A DNA stretch of 19,151 bases, taken from NCBI GenBank assembly GCA_019136935.1, contig JAGVTI010000290.1:1-19151 (forward strand), read 5' to 3'. The translations under genes were made by a program, and so were the position numbers. Shown in pieces: positions 1 to 7,377 of this stretch. The notes beneath the pieces were generated by a model. It saw nothing but the letters and a program-made list of their open reading frames with translations, did not search any database and was not told where the DNA came from. The number at the start of each line of letters is the position of its first letter. Positions within the stretch are counted from its first letter, which is position 1. Origin of the DNA: Deltaproteobacteria bacterium (GTDB taxonomy: Bacteria; Desulfobacterota; Syntrophia; Syntrophales; JAAYKM01).

Positions 1-335
1 ACGGAATTCACCGGTTCCATGTCGATCGGCAGGCCGGAGATGATCCGGTAGTTTGTCTTTGCCGCCCCTTTGTACTTATCGGGATCGCCGAGGACAAAGA
101 CCTTCGCCCTGCCCCCGTCGGAATAAATTTTCCGGGCCACGACGAACCCGTCTCCGCCGTTGTTTCCCCCTCCGCACAGAACGACGATCTTTTTCCCCCG
201 TATACCGATCTCCCGGTTCAGGATGAAAGACGATGCCTGACCGGCATTTTCCATCAGGATTTCCTCGGGAATGTTCAATTTTTCAATGGCAAAACGGTCC
301 ATAGACCGCATTTCTTCGACTCTGGCAATTTTCAT
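1..335 (-). CDS. nnrE: NAD(P)H-hydrate epimerase, N-terminal part (runs off left edge)
   Basis: The visible 111 residues are the start of a YjeF_N-domain protein. The domain epimerises the R form of damaged, hydrated NADH/NADPH to the S form so that the partner dehydratase can repair it; it acts in the cytosol. The hallmark glycine/asparagine loop GGGNNGGDGFVVAR is present at about residues 55-68, preceded by the expected beta strand KKIVVLC and an N-terminal segment MRSMDRFAIEK with the family's conserved E/D and M positions. The start at 335 has a good ribosome site (AGGAGA about 8 bases upstream). In most bacteria this domain is fused to a C-terminal ADP/ATP-dependent dehydratase (NnrD); that part would lie outside the window, so the fusion cannot be tested here. 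Its first 53 bases overlap the 3' end of the upstream membrane-protein gene, suggesting coupled translation. Confidence 0.93.
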   Translation of the reverse strand, partial: MKIARVEEMRSMDRFAIEKLNIPEEILMENAGQASSFILNREIGIRGKKIVVLCGGGNNGGDGFVVARKIYSDGGRAKVFVLGDPDKYKGAAKTNYRIISGLPIDMEPVNS

Positions 336-1224
336 ATCTTATCTCCTGCAGCGAATAACCCCAGGCGGCACTTTTTTTGACGGCTTCGTAAAAAGTCCGG
401 TTTGGTTGTTTTTCTTCCCAGCCCCCAAAATACGGCGCCCCTTCTCGTTGAAGCAACTTCAGGATCATGATTCCCAGGATGAATCCGATCAAGGCGATTG
501 CCAAAAAAATCGCGACCCTCCTGCAAAACAACCCTTCCGGCCTTTTCGACTCGCCGGGAGCACCGTATCCGAAACCGGAAAGGGCCTGGGAAAGCTGGCA
601 GGCGTCGTCGACGAGTTCCCGCGTCAGCAGGGACGGCTCCGTCACAAAAAGAACCACTTCATGATCATTTATCATAAAGCCCGCCCGGCGTAAACCGGGA
701 AGGTTCGCGCCGACGTGCTGATTGATCGCTTTGACGTGACCCGTCAATCGCTGCAGGCGGACCGCCACATCGCCCGCCAGCAGAAGCATCCCGGCTTGGT
801 TCCCCTCCTTCGCCCAGGCTTTCAGGTCCGCCACACCCGTGTCGATCCGCTTCAGGTAGACATCCCGGTACTCATCGGCAACGGGTGCCGATGAAAAGGC
901 ATCGATGTCGAAAGCACAAAAGAGGGCCAGATGCAGAGGCCGGATAAAAGAGAAGGCCAGGCGCCTTCCCAAAACGGTTTTCTCCTCATCGATCACCGTC
1001 GAGACGACCACCGGCACATCCCGCCAGATTCCTTCGAAACAGGGTCCGTACATAAAGGGAGACGCAGGACCGGCAGACCTTCGGGAATATCCGGCCCGTT
1101 TGAGCGTAATTCCCGGATCGTTCGCCAGATCGGCAAATTCCGGGGGAATCTTCCCGTTACTCCGCCAACCCGTAAACAGAATCAGGAACAGGAAGACCAG
1201 AAAAGCAAGAACAGCCCAAGCCAT
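283..1224 (-). CDS. Membrane protein of unknown function with N- and C-terminal TM segments
   Basis: A 313-residue protein I do not recognise. It begins with a hydrophobic segment (MAWAVLAFLVFLFLILF, residues 1-17) followed by a soluble region of roughly 220 residues, then a second strongly hydrophobic segment (RVAIFLAIALIGFILGIMIL, around residue 240-260) and a basic, aromatic tail. The ATG at 1224 was chosen over longer in-frame starts because GGAGTG lies just upstream and a sigma70-like promoter (1256-1284) fits it; the longer frame would read through that promoter. The gene ends inside nnrE, 53 bases past the nnrE start. The last ~40 residues are encoded partly by a sequence resembling a dispersed deltaproteobacterial repeat (about 375-403), so the C-terminus may be an acquired extension. 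Confidence 0.7.
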   Translation of the reverse strand: MAWAVLAFLVFLFLILFTGWRSNGKIPPEFADLANDPGITLKRAGYSRRSAGPASPFMYGPCFEGIWRDVPVVVSTVIDEEKTVLGRRLAFSFIRPLHLALFCAFDIDAFSSAPVADEYRDVYLKRIDTGVADLKAWAKEGNQAGMLLLAGDVAVRLQRLTGHVKAINQHVGANLPGLRRAGFMINDHEVVLFVTEPSLLTRELVDDACQLSQALSGFGYGAPGESKRPEGLFCRRVAIFLAIALIGFILGIMILKLLQREGAPYFGGWEEKQPNRTFYEAVKKSAAWGYSLQEIRYENCQSRRNAVYGPFCH

Positions 1225-1255
1225 GGCATCACTCCGAAACAAACGATTTCCCGGC

Positions 1256-1284
1256 AATATATACGAATCGGCACCGGGGTTCAA
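1256..1284 (-). promoter_or_regulatory. Sigma70-like promoter for the membrane protein-nnrE pair
   Basis: On the minus strand TTGAAC (1279-1284) and TATATT (1256-1261) are separated by exactly 17 bases. The predicted transcription start near 1249 leaves a 5' leader of about 25 bases before the ATG at 1224. This supports 1224 as the true start. It is a sequence match only. Confidence 0.6.
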
Positions 1285-1313
1285 CCGGCTCCGTGAAACG
1301 AAACAATTCGGCC

Positions 1314-1342
1314 TTGACTTAGGGAAAAACGTCGGCCATATT
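1314..1342 (+). promoter_or_regulatory. Sigma70-like promoter for the Cpn10-like gene
   Basis: TTGACT (1314-1319) and CATATT (1337-1342) are separated by 17 bases on the plus strand. The leader to the TTG start at 1440 would be about 90 bases and contains a short inverted repeat (CCGTTT...AAACGG near 1358-1378). It diverges from the promoter at 1256-1284, so the two transcription units share one control region of about 215 bases. Confidence 0.5.
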
Positions 1343-1439
1343 GACGCGGGAAAGAACCGTTTCCACCGGGAAAACGGCGAGAACCGGGAATGAAGATACC
1401 CCGGAGGGCATTGGAACCTAATTTCAAGGAGGAAAAACA

Positions 1440-1721
1440 TTGAATTCGGAAAATCAGATGGCCCGCGGAGAAAGCGGCGAATCCGAGGACAAGGTTGTCG
1501 TTGAACCCGTGATTAAGTCGGATGCACTCAAAGTTCAGAGAGGAATCCTTGTGGAGGGGCGGGGAAAGGTGATTTCCATCGGAGGCGCCGTAAAAACCGT
1601 GAAGCCGGGAGACGAAGTCACTTTCGATGAAACGGAGGGGCAGGATGTCCTGCTCTTCGGTAAAGTGCTGAAAATCCTGAAAGAGAGTGAAATCGTCCCG
1701 CTGGCAAAAAAGGAATCCTGA
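1440..1721 (+). CDS. Cpn10/GroES-like small protein
   Basis: A 93-residue protein starting at TTG 1440, chosen because a full AAGGAGG sits 6-7 bases upstream; ATG 1458 is the alternative. From about residue 17 the sequence follows the Cpn10 fold: DKVVVEPV matches the first strand of GroES (DRVIVK), RGILVEG sits where the GroES mobile loop has GGIVLTG, GKVISIGG matches GEVLAVG, VKPGDEVTF matches VKVGDIVIF, and VLKILKESEIVPL matches the terminal VLIMSESDILAI. It differs from a true GroES in its acidic N-terminal extension and a shortened roof-loop region. No groEL is nearby. A co-chaperonin paralogue or a protein using only the fold are both possible. Own promoter predicted upstream. Confidence 0.6.
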   Translation: MNSENQMARGESGESEDKVVVEPVIKSDALKVQRGILVEGRGKVISIGGAVKTVKPGDEVTFDETEGQDVLLFGKVLKILKESEIVPLAKKES

Positions 1722-2060
1722 CGCCCTTGTAAAAGTCCGTTTCTGTCCTCCCAAAGAGTGCAGGCGCCGGAAAATCTCTTGTCATGCTATGTCCTTATCG
1801 AAAGTTTATCCTTGAACGCATCGAAGAACCCGGAATGACAAGTCGATCATTTTCCGGTTTTTTTACAGGTTCATCATTCCCGAGCAGGATCAAAGCGATG
1901 CCCCGGAGCGGCAAGCGGCATTTCCGGAAAGATTCATGAATTTTAGCATGGTTTTCCTGCTTTTTACGGGAAATCCGCACCGAAAACGAGATTTCCGAGG
2001 GGATTTCACCCGAGGTTGAAACGCTTAGACAGCTATCCAAAAACACCGGAGGAATCGTTT
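1722..2060 (+). other. Gene-free gap with repeat-like fragments
   Basis: No credible gene in 339 bases. Just after the Cpn10-like gene (about 1728-1746) is a degenerate match to the repeat-like sequence at 375-403 (GTAAAAGTCCG followed by TTT). An 8-base inverted repeat CTTGTCAT (1778-1785) / ATGACAAG (1835-1842) brackets about 50 bases, as seen in small palindromic repeat elements. A second inverted repeat GGAAATC (1969-1975) / GATTTCC (1990-1996) lies upstream of the DUF1329 gene. An 83-codon minus-strand open frame (1795-2046) shows no domain and is not called. No clear promoter was found. Confidence 0.4.
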
Positions 2061-3455
2061 ATGAAGGGAAAGACAGCGTTGCCTTTGAGGATGATGCTCG
2101 TCCTTATTCCGTTTCTTTGTCTGAGTTGCATCGCACCGGCATTCGCCCTGACGGACCAGCAGGCAAAGGTTCCGGGCTACACGGGCTTCGAAAAGTATCC
2201 GGAAAAATTCGATTTCGACGGCATGCCCCGTAGCATTCCGACAGGAGAAATCGAAAGGATCACCAATCGGAAAATCAAAGTCGGCATGGTCGTCACAAAA
2301 AAGAATGTCGAGGGGATCAAAAAAGAACTGATTGCCCTGACCAGCCCCGGCATCTACAACATGGTCAAAAAAGGCATGGAACTGGTCATCGCCGATTACA
2401 AGCCCTGGCCGGTGCCGAAAGTTTACGGGGCGGTCACCAAGGCGAACCGGGGGAAGGCCGTTATCGCTTTCGACGGAAACCTGAAAACCACAACCGGCGC
2501 CTGGTGGCCGGGAGGAGAACCTTTCCCCGATTTGATGGAACAGGATCCCGACGCGGGACTGAAAGCCTGGTATAACCAGGTCCATGTTTACGACGGCGAC
2601 GACTTTACCCATGACTGGGTGAACATGCTCTTCATCGGATCGAAGGGCAAACAGGAACGGGTCGTGGAAATGTCCTGGGATCGGATTTTTCTGACGAGCA
2701 GGGAAATTCTCGCTCCGAAACCGACCTACGATTCAAGAATGAACGACATTTTTTTCAAGGAACTGGTGTACGTGCAGACACCCGCCGACCTGCAGGGGTA
2801 CGGCAACCTGACGTACCGCTACAACGATCAGAACCGGCTGGACGATTCATTCACCTACATTCCCATGATGAGGAGAATCCGCCGCGTGACGAGCGGCCAG
2901 CGCTTCGATTCCTTTGTCGGTTCCGACTCCTCCATCGGCGATTTCCGGACCCTGGACGTGCCCGTCGCCCGATGGCACTGGAAACTGATCAACGTCCAGC
3001 CCAAATTGACCACGCTTTTTTCCACCGACTTCATCACGGAAAACAGGGCGGCCCAACGGCGGCACCCGACCACGGTCGGCGAAAAATTTCCCCGTATGTA
3101 CTGGAGACTGTGGCCCCAGGTTTACGTCATCGAGGCCACGCCGAAAACACCCAGTGACTGCGGACTCTACAGCAAGAAAATTCTCTGGGTCCTGGGCGGC
3201 TGCTGGAAAAGCGGTCTGGCCGATGCCTACGACCTGCGGGGCAGGCTCTGGAAAACCACCCAGAACTACTTCTACGGATACGGAGACGGGCAAATGCTCG
3301 ATCTTCTGTCCCACTACGAAACGGACTTCTACACCTACGATCACCAGAGGGATCATGCCTCTCCCTGGCTCATCGATCTCCCCTACCGGAAATTCAACGT
3401 GGGATTTCCCGCTGAACGGTTCTCCACAAAGTACCTTCAGCGATACGGTCATTGA
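2061..3455 (+). CDS. DUF1329 family exported protein
   Basis: A 464-residue protein of the DUF1329 family, periplasmic or outer-membrane-associated proteins of unknown function related in fold to lipoprotein-sorting (LolA/LolB-like) proteins. A Sec signal peptide covers about residues 1-29 (basic MKGK, hydrophobic core, cleavage likely after AFA). A cysteine lies within the signal (LCLSC) but the context is a poor lipobox. Family features include the long Trp/Tyr-rich body, the segment around YNDQNRLDDSFTYIPMMRRIRR (a typical 'pathway to colour/metal-like RR' core region of DUF1329) and the C-terminal Trp/Tyr-rich end. The start at 2061 follows GGAGGA by 8 bases; an upstream in-frame ATG at 2016 lacks a ribosome site and would bury the signal peptide. 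First gene of a co-directional envelope-related run. Confidence 0.85.
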   Translation: MKGKTALPLRMMLVLIPFLCLSCIAPAFALTDQQAKVPGYTGFEKYPEKFDFDGMPRSIPTGEIERITNRKIKVGMVVTKKNVEGIKKELIALTSPGIYNMVKKGMELVIADYKPWPVPKVYGAVTKANRGKAVIAFDGNLKTTTGAWWPGGEPFPDLMEQDPDAGLKAWYNQVHVYDGDDFTHDWVNMLFIGSKGKQERVVEMSWDRIFLTSREILAPKPTYDSRMNDIFFKELVYVQTPADLQGYGNLTYRYNDQNRLDDSFTYIPMMRRIRRVTSGQRFDSFVGSDSSIGDFRTLDVPVARWHWKLINVQPKLTTLFSTDFITENRAAQRRHPTTVGEKFPRMYWRLWPQVYVIEATPKTPSDCGLYSKKILWVLGGCWKSGLADAYDLRGRLWKTTQNYFYGYGDGQMLDLLSHYETDFYTYDHQRDHASPWLIDLPYRKFNVGFPAERFSTKYLQRYGH

Positions 3456-3529
3456 GGACCCGATCCCGGAACGGCGTTTTTGCGATGATGACGCCGACCT
3501 GCCGGACAAGGAAACGGACAGCGTATAAT

Positions 3530-3545
3530 CGCCCTTGACAGGGCG
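3530..3545 (+). terminator. Small hairpin between the DUF1329 and DUF4410 genes
   Basis: CGCCCT (3530-3535) pairs with AGGGCG (3540-3545) around a TGAC loop, followed only by TTTC. It may weakly attenuate read-through between the two genes; the short T run makes a strong terminator unlikely. Confidence 0.3.
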
Positions 3546-3589
3546 TTTCATCCATGAATAAGTGCCGATATAAAAAACGGGAGGAAATG

Positions 3590-4192
3590 ATGGCCATGCG
3601 CTTCAAAGATCGGGATAAAAAAATCGTTCTTATGACTGCAATCCTCTTCACCGTAACGCTTCTCCTGGCCGGTTCCGGGGATATCAGCCGGGCGGCGGAT
3701 CAGAATCCGGCCATAAGCGGTGAACCGGAAGTAAAAGAGATTCCACTGGACAGAAAGTACGGGAAACTCGTCTTCGAGAAATTCGCGGCGGACCCGCAGC
3801 TGGAAGCGGATTATCCCGGATCGGTCGCGGAATGTGAAGCCAGTGCCGTCTCCGCGGTGAAAGCCATGAATCTCTTTCGCCAGGTCGACATGGCAAAAGA
3901 CGGCGCGAAATATGCCGACGCGCTTCGGGTCAGGACAAAGGTGACCAACCTGAGAATCGTCAGCGGCGCCGCCCGGTTCTGGGGAGGAGCCTTCGCCGGC
4001 GCCTCCGACATGACCCTGCAGCTGGAATTGGTCGATGCCGCTTCGGGCAAGGTGCTGAGGCAGAAAGAACTCTCGACGAGCAACAACCCCTTTGCCGCCT
4101 CCTGGACTTTCGGAAAAACGGACCGTTCGCTCCCGTCCGACCTGGGAAACATGGTCGCCCAATATATCGCTGCGATCCAGCCGCCGAAATAA
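3590..4192 (+). CDS. DUF4410 domain exported protein
   Basis: About 200 residues with an N-terminal hydrophobic signal (MTAILFTVTLLLAGSG, cleavage likely near SRA|AD) and a mature domain resembling DUF4410. The recognisable part is the C-terminal half: RVRTKVTNLRIVSGAARF, then WGGAFAGASDMTLQLELVDA, then SGKVLRQKELSTSN, the strand pattern typical of this periplasmic/lipoprotein-like family. Function unknown. The mature protein has no lipobox cysteine. Several starts are possible (3554, 3587, 3590, 3596); 3590 was chosen because GGGAGG ends 5 bases upstream. It follows the DUF1329 gene by 134 bases and precedes a transporter gene by 48, so an envelope-associated operon is likely. Confidence 0.75.
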   Translation: MAMRFKDRDKKIVLMTAILFTVTLLLAGSGDISRAADQNPAISGEPEVKEIPLDRKYGKLVFEKFAADPQLEADYPGSVAECEASAVSAVKAMNLFRQVDMAKDGAKYADALRVRTKVTNLRIVSGAARFWGGAFAGASDMTLQLELVDAASGKVLRQKELSTSNNPFAASWTFGKTDRSLPSDLGNMVAQYIAAIQPPK

Positions 4193-4240
4193 GCGGATGG
4201 TTCGATAAAACGATGCAAAAAGCTTCTTGAAGGAGGGGAA

Positions 4241-4687
4241 ATGAGAACACTCGCCCTGATGCTGGCGGCATTGATCGGAGGCGGATTGATTCCGGTCCAG
4301 GGTCTTGTCAACGTCCGCCTGGCGAAAATCCTGAACGATCCGATCCAGTCTTCGTTCATCTCTTTTCTGGGCGCCCTGGTTGTCCTGTCCCTCGTTCTGC
4401 TGACCCTGCGGACGGAAATCCCGTCATGGCAGCAACTGCGCCAGGCCCCCTGGTATGTTTTCACGGGCGGCCTGTTCGGGGCCATTTTCGTCACCATGGT
4501 GCTGGTTCTTGCCCCGCGCATCGGCATGACGAACACCCTGGCCGCGACCATCGCGGGGCAACTGGTCATCTCCGTGGTCCTCGATCATTTCGGCATCCTG
4601 CATCTCCCCCGGCAGGCGATCAACCTGCCCCGGTTTGCCGGCTGCCTGGGTCTCATGCTCAGCCTGTATCTGATCCAGAAGACATGA
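4241..4687 (+). CDS. YdcZ/DUF606-type DMT family transporter
   Basis: A 148-residue inner-membrane protein with five hydrophobic stretches, the size and layout of the DUF606 (YdcZ) branch of the drug/metabolite transporter superfamily. These are half-size transporters expected to work as dimers; the substrate is unknown. Family-like features are the N-terminal ALIGGGLIPVQGLVNVRLA, the segment GGLFGAIFVTMVLVLAPRIG and the GQLVISVVLDHFG helix containing the conserved Gln and Asp. Start at 4241 has an excellent AGGAGGGG ribosome site 4-11 bases upstream. It sits 48 bases after the DUF4410 gene and 84 bases before the Tim44-like gene. The link between transporter and neighbours is contextual only. 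Confidence 0.85.
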   Translation: MRTLALMLAALIGGGLIPVQGLVNVRLAKILNDPIQSSFISFLGALVVLSLVLLTLRTEIPSWQQLRQAPWYVFTGGLFGAIFVTMVLVLAPRIGMTNTLAATIAGQLVISVVLDHFGILHLPRQAINLPRFAGCLGLMLSLYLIQKT

Positions 4688-4771
4688 AAGGCGCTTTGAC
4701 TGAAACATCGGAACCCGGATGTCCGCATCAGATAAAAAAATCAACGGGAAAAGGAGTCAAAAAGATAAAAC

Positions 4772-5737
4772 ATGAGTGATAAACGCATTATGAAATTCGG
4801 TTCCGTCATGGTCGCGGTGCTGTTCATCTTGATGTACGTTCTCCCCATCGATGCAGAGGCCCGATTCGGAGGAGGCCGGTCTTTCGGGAGCCGGGGATCG
4901 CGCTCTTCCTTCAGTAATTCCAATTCCTATTCTTCGACACCCTCGAAGAGTTACAGCAGCCAGAATACCCGAAATGCCGGGAGCCCCGTTCAGCAGCCCC
5001 AGAGGGGCGGCTTCCTGAAAAATCTGGCAGGAGGCCTGGCGGGCGGGTTCCTGGGAGCCCTGCTCTTCAGTTCCCTCGGTTTCGGTGCGGCGGGCGCGGG
5101 CGGCCTGGGCGGCGGTATCGGCCTGATGGACATCCTGCTCATCGGCCTGGTTCTTTACGGTATTTACTGGTTCATGAAAAAACGTCGAATGGCAAGGGAA
5201 GCCCCGGCCGGAACGCAATATTACCAGGGAGAACCGGCAAGGGCGTCCTACCAGCCTTCTTACGGTGAAACGCCGGTCAGTACCGGGAAAGACGTTTCCA
5301 GCGGTTTGAGTCATATCCGCCGGATGGACCCTTCCTTCAGCGAGGAGGCTTTCCGGGATCAGTCCATGGATTTCTTCTTCAAGCTCCAGGCCTGCTGGGC
5401 GAACCGGGACATGGCAGGCATGCGCAAGCTGTTGACCGACGACATGTACCGGACCATCCAGGGTGAAGCCGACCGGATGAAGCAGGAGAAGAGGATCAAC
5501 AAACTCGACAACATCGCCGTCCGCTCCGTCGATATCGCCGAGGCCTGGCAGGAAAACGGCGCGGACTTCATCACCGTGAAGTATCTCGCCAATCTTGTCG
5601 ATTATACGGTGGACGAGACAACGGGCAGTGTCGTGGCGGGAAGCAGGGACGAGCCCGTGCGTTTCGAAGAATACTGGACTTTTACGCGTCCCGTCGGCAA
5701 CAACCCCTGGCAACTGTCGGCAGTCGATCAGGCTTAG
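4772..5737 (+). CDS. Tim44-like domain membrane protein
   Basis: A 321-residue protein of the bacterial Tim44-like family. N-terminal hydrophobic/signal segment (residues about 8-27), then a Gly/Ser/Arg-rich low-complexity stretch with RFGGGRSFGSRGS (30-70) that is typical of the family, a Gly-rich hydrophobic patch and a clear TM segment (DILLIGLVLYGIYWFM, about 120-135) followed by KKRR, and a C-terminal soluble Tim44-like domain (about 190-318). The C-terminal domain shows the expected FFKLQACWANRDMAGMRKLLTDDMY and later EEYWTFTRPVGNNPWQLSAVDQ segments. The domain resembles the membrane-lipid-binding domain of mitochondrial Tim44; the bacterial role is unclear. Start at 4772 has AAGGAG about 15 bases upstream, a little far; ATG 4790 is the alternative. 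Confidence 0.85.
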   Translation: MSDKRIMKFGSVMVAVLFILMYVLPIDAEARFGGGRSFGSRGSRSSFSNSNSYSSTPSKSYSSQNTRNAGSPVQQPQRGGFLKNLAGGLAGGFLGALLFSSLGFGAAGAGGLGGGIGLMDILLIGLVLYGIYWFMKKRRMAREAPAGTQYYQGEPARASYQPSYGETPVSTGKDVSSGLSHIRRMDPSFSEEAFRDQSMDFFFKLQACWANRDMAGMRKLLTDDMYRTIQGEADRMKQEKRINKLDNIAVRSVDIAEAWQENGADFITVKYLANLVDYTVDETTGSVVAGSRDEPVRFEEYWTFTRPVGNNPWQLSAVDQA

Positions 5738-5783
5738 AAAGACCCTTGCGGAGTATATTCGAAACACCCGGTGAGGCAATATC

Positions 5784-6221
5784 ATGTGGAAACGAGCGCT
5801 TATCCCGGTTATTCTGGGATTCGGACTTCTCTGGAACTTTTTCGTCAACATCGACTGGGTGATCATCCACACGTTCAAGCCGGAGATGATCCCGTCCGTC
5901 GGACAGGTTATGGAGAAGTACAAAAAGAAAACCGGGAACAGGGGAATCGGGGTTTCCAGCTACTACATCACCGTGCAGGGAATCAAAAGCCCCTACTGCG
6001 GAGGGGAAGCCGCCGTCGATGCCCGATTCTACGAAAAGCTCAAGGTGAGGGATCAGATTCCCATCCTTGTCCGGGACGACGTCTGCTACGTCCCCGAGGA
6101 TGTGAGATGGGGCCGCGATTTTCTCTCCTACTACTGGTATTACCTGCTGTCGGGTCTGGCCGGTTTCGCCCTGATCGGCTATGCCGTCTGGAAGGCAAGA
6201 GCCGGAAAAACCGGGAGATGA
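5784..6221 (+). CDS. Small two-TM membrane protein, unknown
   Basis: A 145-residue protein with an N-terminal hydrophobic segment (ALIPVILGFGLLWNFFV, about 5-21), an extracytoplasmic loop of roughly 90 residues and a C-terminal TM segment (YYLLSGLAGFALIGYAVW, about 119-136) ending in a basic tail. The loop carries two cysteines (PYCGG and DDVCYVP) that could form a disulfide in the periplasm. The start has GTGAGG about 8 bases upstream, and the gene follows the Tim44-like gene by 46 bases, so it is probably the last member of that operon. I do not recognise the family. Confidence 0.7.
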   Translation: MWKRALIPVILGFGLLWNFFVNIDWVIIHTFKPEMIPSVGQVMEKYKKKTGNRGIGVSSYYITVQGIKSPYCGGEAAVDARFYEKLKVRDQIPILVRDDVCYVPEDVRWGRDFLSYYWYYLLSGLAGFALIGYAVWKARAGKTGR

Positions 6222-6327
6222 CGGATGGAAGCCGGTCCGGGCGTCCGGATGAAAGAAAGGGGCGATGATCCCCCCCGTGCCGGGCCGGCGCTTTCAGATC
6301 AAGGACAAACGAATCTTTCCCGATCCC

Positions 6328-7377
6328 TCAAAACAGGGGTTCCTGCTGGCTGATGCAATGGAGGGTGCCCAGGCCCCAGACCAGCTCGTAGCAGTCGATG
6401 CCGATCACCCGGCGGCCGGGAAATACTTCCGCTAAAACGGCAAGGGCCACGGCGTCGTTCGGATCGCGGAACGTGGGAACGAGGACGACCCCGCTGGCAA
6501 TGAGAAAGTTGGCGTAGCTGGCGGGGACGCGCTGCCCGTCGAATACAAGGGGCCGGGGCATGGGCAGCGCGACGATCCGGAAGGGGTTGCCCGCCAGGTC
6601 GGTCATCGCTTTCAACTGCGCGAGATTCTTCTGCAGGGGAAGATAGTTTTCGTCTTTCCTGTTTTTTTCCACGACCGCCACGATGGTGTCGGGATTCACG
6701 AAGCGGGCGGAATCGTCGATATGGCCGTCCGTGTCGTCCCCGGCAATTCCCTCGTCCACCCAGAGGATTTTCTCCACGTTGTAATATTCCCTCAGGTACC
6801 ATTCGATCTGCGCTTGGGACAGATGGGGATTGCGGTTCGGATTCAACAGGCAGGGGGTGCTGGTCAAAAGACACCCTTCGCCGTTCACATCGATGGCCCC
6901 TCCTTCCATGACAATCCCCGGGCAGAAAAGGGGCAGGCGGCGGTATTCGGCCACTTTCGACGGAACGGCATCGTCCTGGTCATAGGGAGGATACTTGCCG
7001 CCCCAGGCGTTGTAGCCCCAGTCGATCACGGCCAGGGGCTCTTCCGCACCGGGCTTGACGACGAAAGCCGGACCGTGGTCCCGGCACCAGGCGTCATCGG
7101 TCGGAATCGGGTAAAGGGTGAACCGTCCCGGGTCGACACCGGCTTCGGTCAGCCTTTTCATGACGTCATCGTGCATGGTCCGGTCGATGACGTTGATGTT
7201 CACGTGCTGAAAGGAGGCCAGAATTTTGACGATTTCCGTAAAAACCCCGGGAATGGGTTCGAACCGACCCGGCCAGGATTCTTCCTTGTGGGGCCACGAA
7301 AGCCAGGTTGCCCGCTGGGGTTCCCACTCCGCGGGAAAACGGTAGCCGAGTTGTCTGGGCGTTTCCCGGTAGATCAT
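6328..7377 (-). CDS. aguA: Agmatine deiminase
   Basis: A 349-residue enzyme of the peptidylarginine-deiminase/agmatine deiminase family, converting agmatine to N-carbamoylputrescine and ammonia in the cytosol. Visible signatures: PAEWEPQRATWLSWPH at the N-terminus, DDAWCRDHGP (substrate-binding acidic/aromatic loop), MEGGAIDVNGEG with the catalytic Glu region, GDDTDGHIDD with the catalytic His, and the nucleophilic Cys in GTLHCISQQEP close to the C-terminus. All catalytic residues appear intact and the length is normal for the family. The start at 7377 overlaps the stop of aguB by four bases (ATGA), so the two are translationally coupled and the longer upstream open frame is not used. It converges on the membrane protein gene ending at 6221. 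Confidence 0.96.
   Translation of the reverse strand: MIYRETPRQLGYRFPAEWEPQRATWLSWPHKEESWPGRFEPIPGVFTEIVKILASFQHVNINVIDRTMHDDVMKRLTEAGVDPGRFTLYPIPTDDAWCRDHGPAFVVKPGAEEPLAVIDWGYNAWGGKYPPYDQDDAVPSKVAEYRRLPLFCPGIVMEGGAIDVNGEGCLLTSTPCLLNPNRNPHLSQAQIEWYLREYYNVEKILWVDEGIAGDDTDGHIDDSARFVNPDTIVAVVEKNRKDENYLPLQKNLAQLKAMTDLAGNPFRIVALPMPRPLVFDGQRVPASYANFLIASGVVLVPTFRDPNDAVALAVLAEVFPGRRVIGIDCYELVWGLGTLHCISQQEPLF

Noticed and set aside
3535..3575. TTGACA at 3535 as a promoter for the DUF4410 gene.
   Set aside because: No acceptable -10 sequence lies 16-18 bases downstream (ATAAGT), and the TTGACA forms part of the hairpin at 3530-3545.
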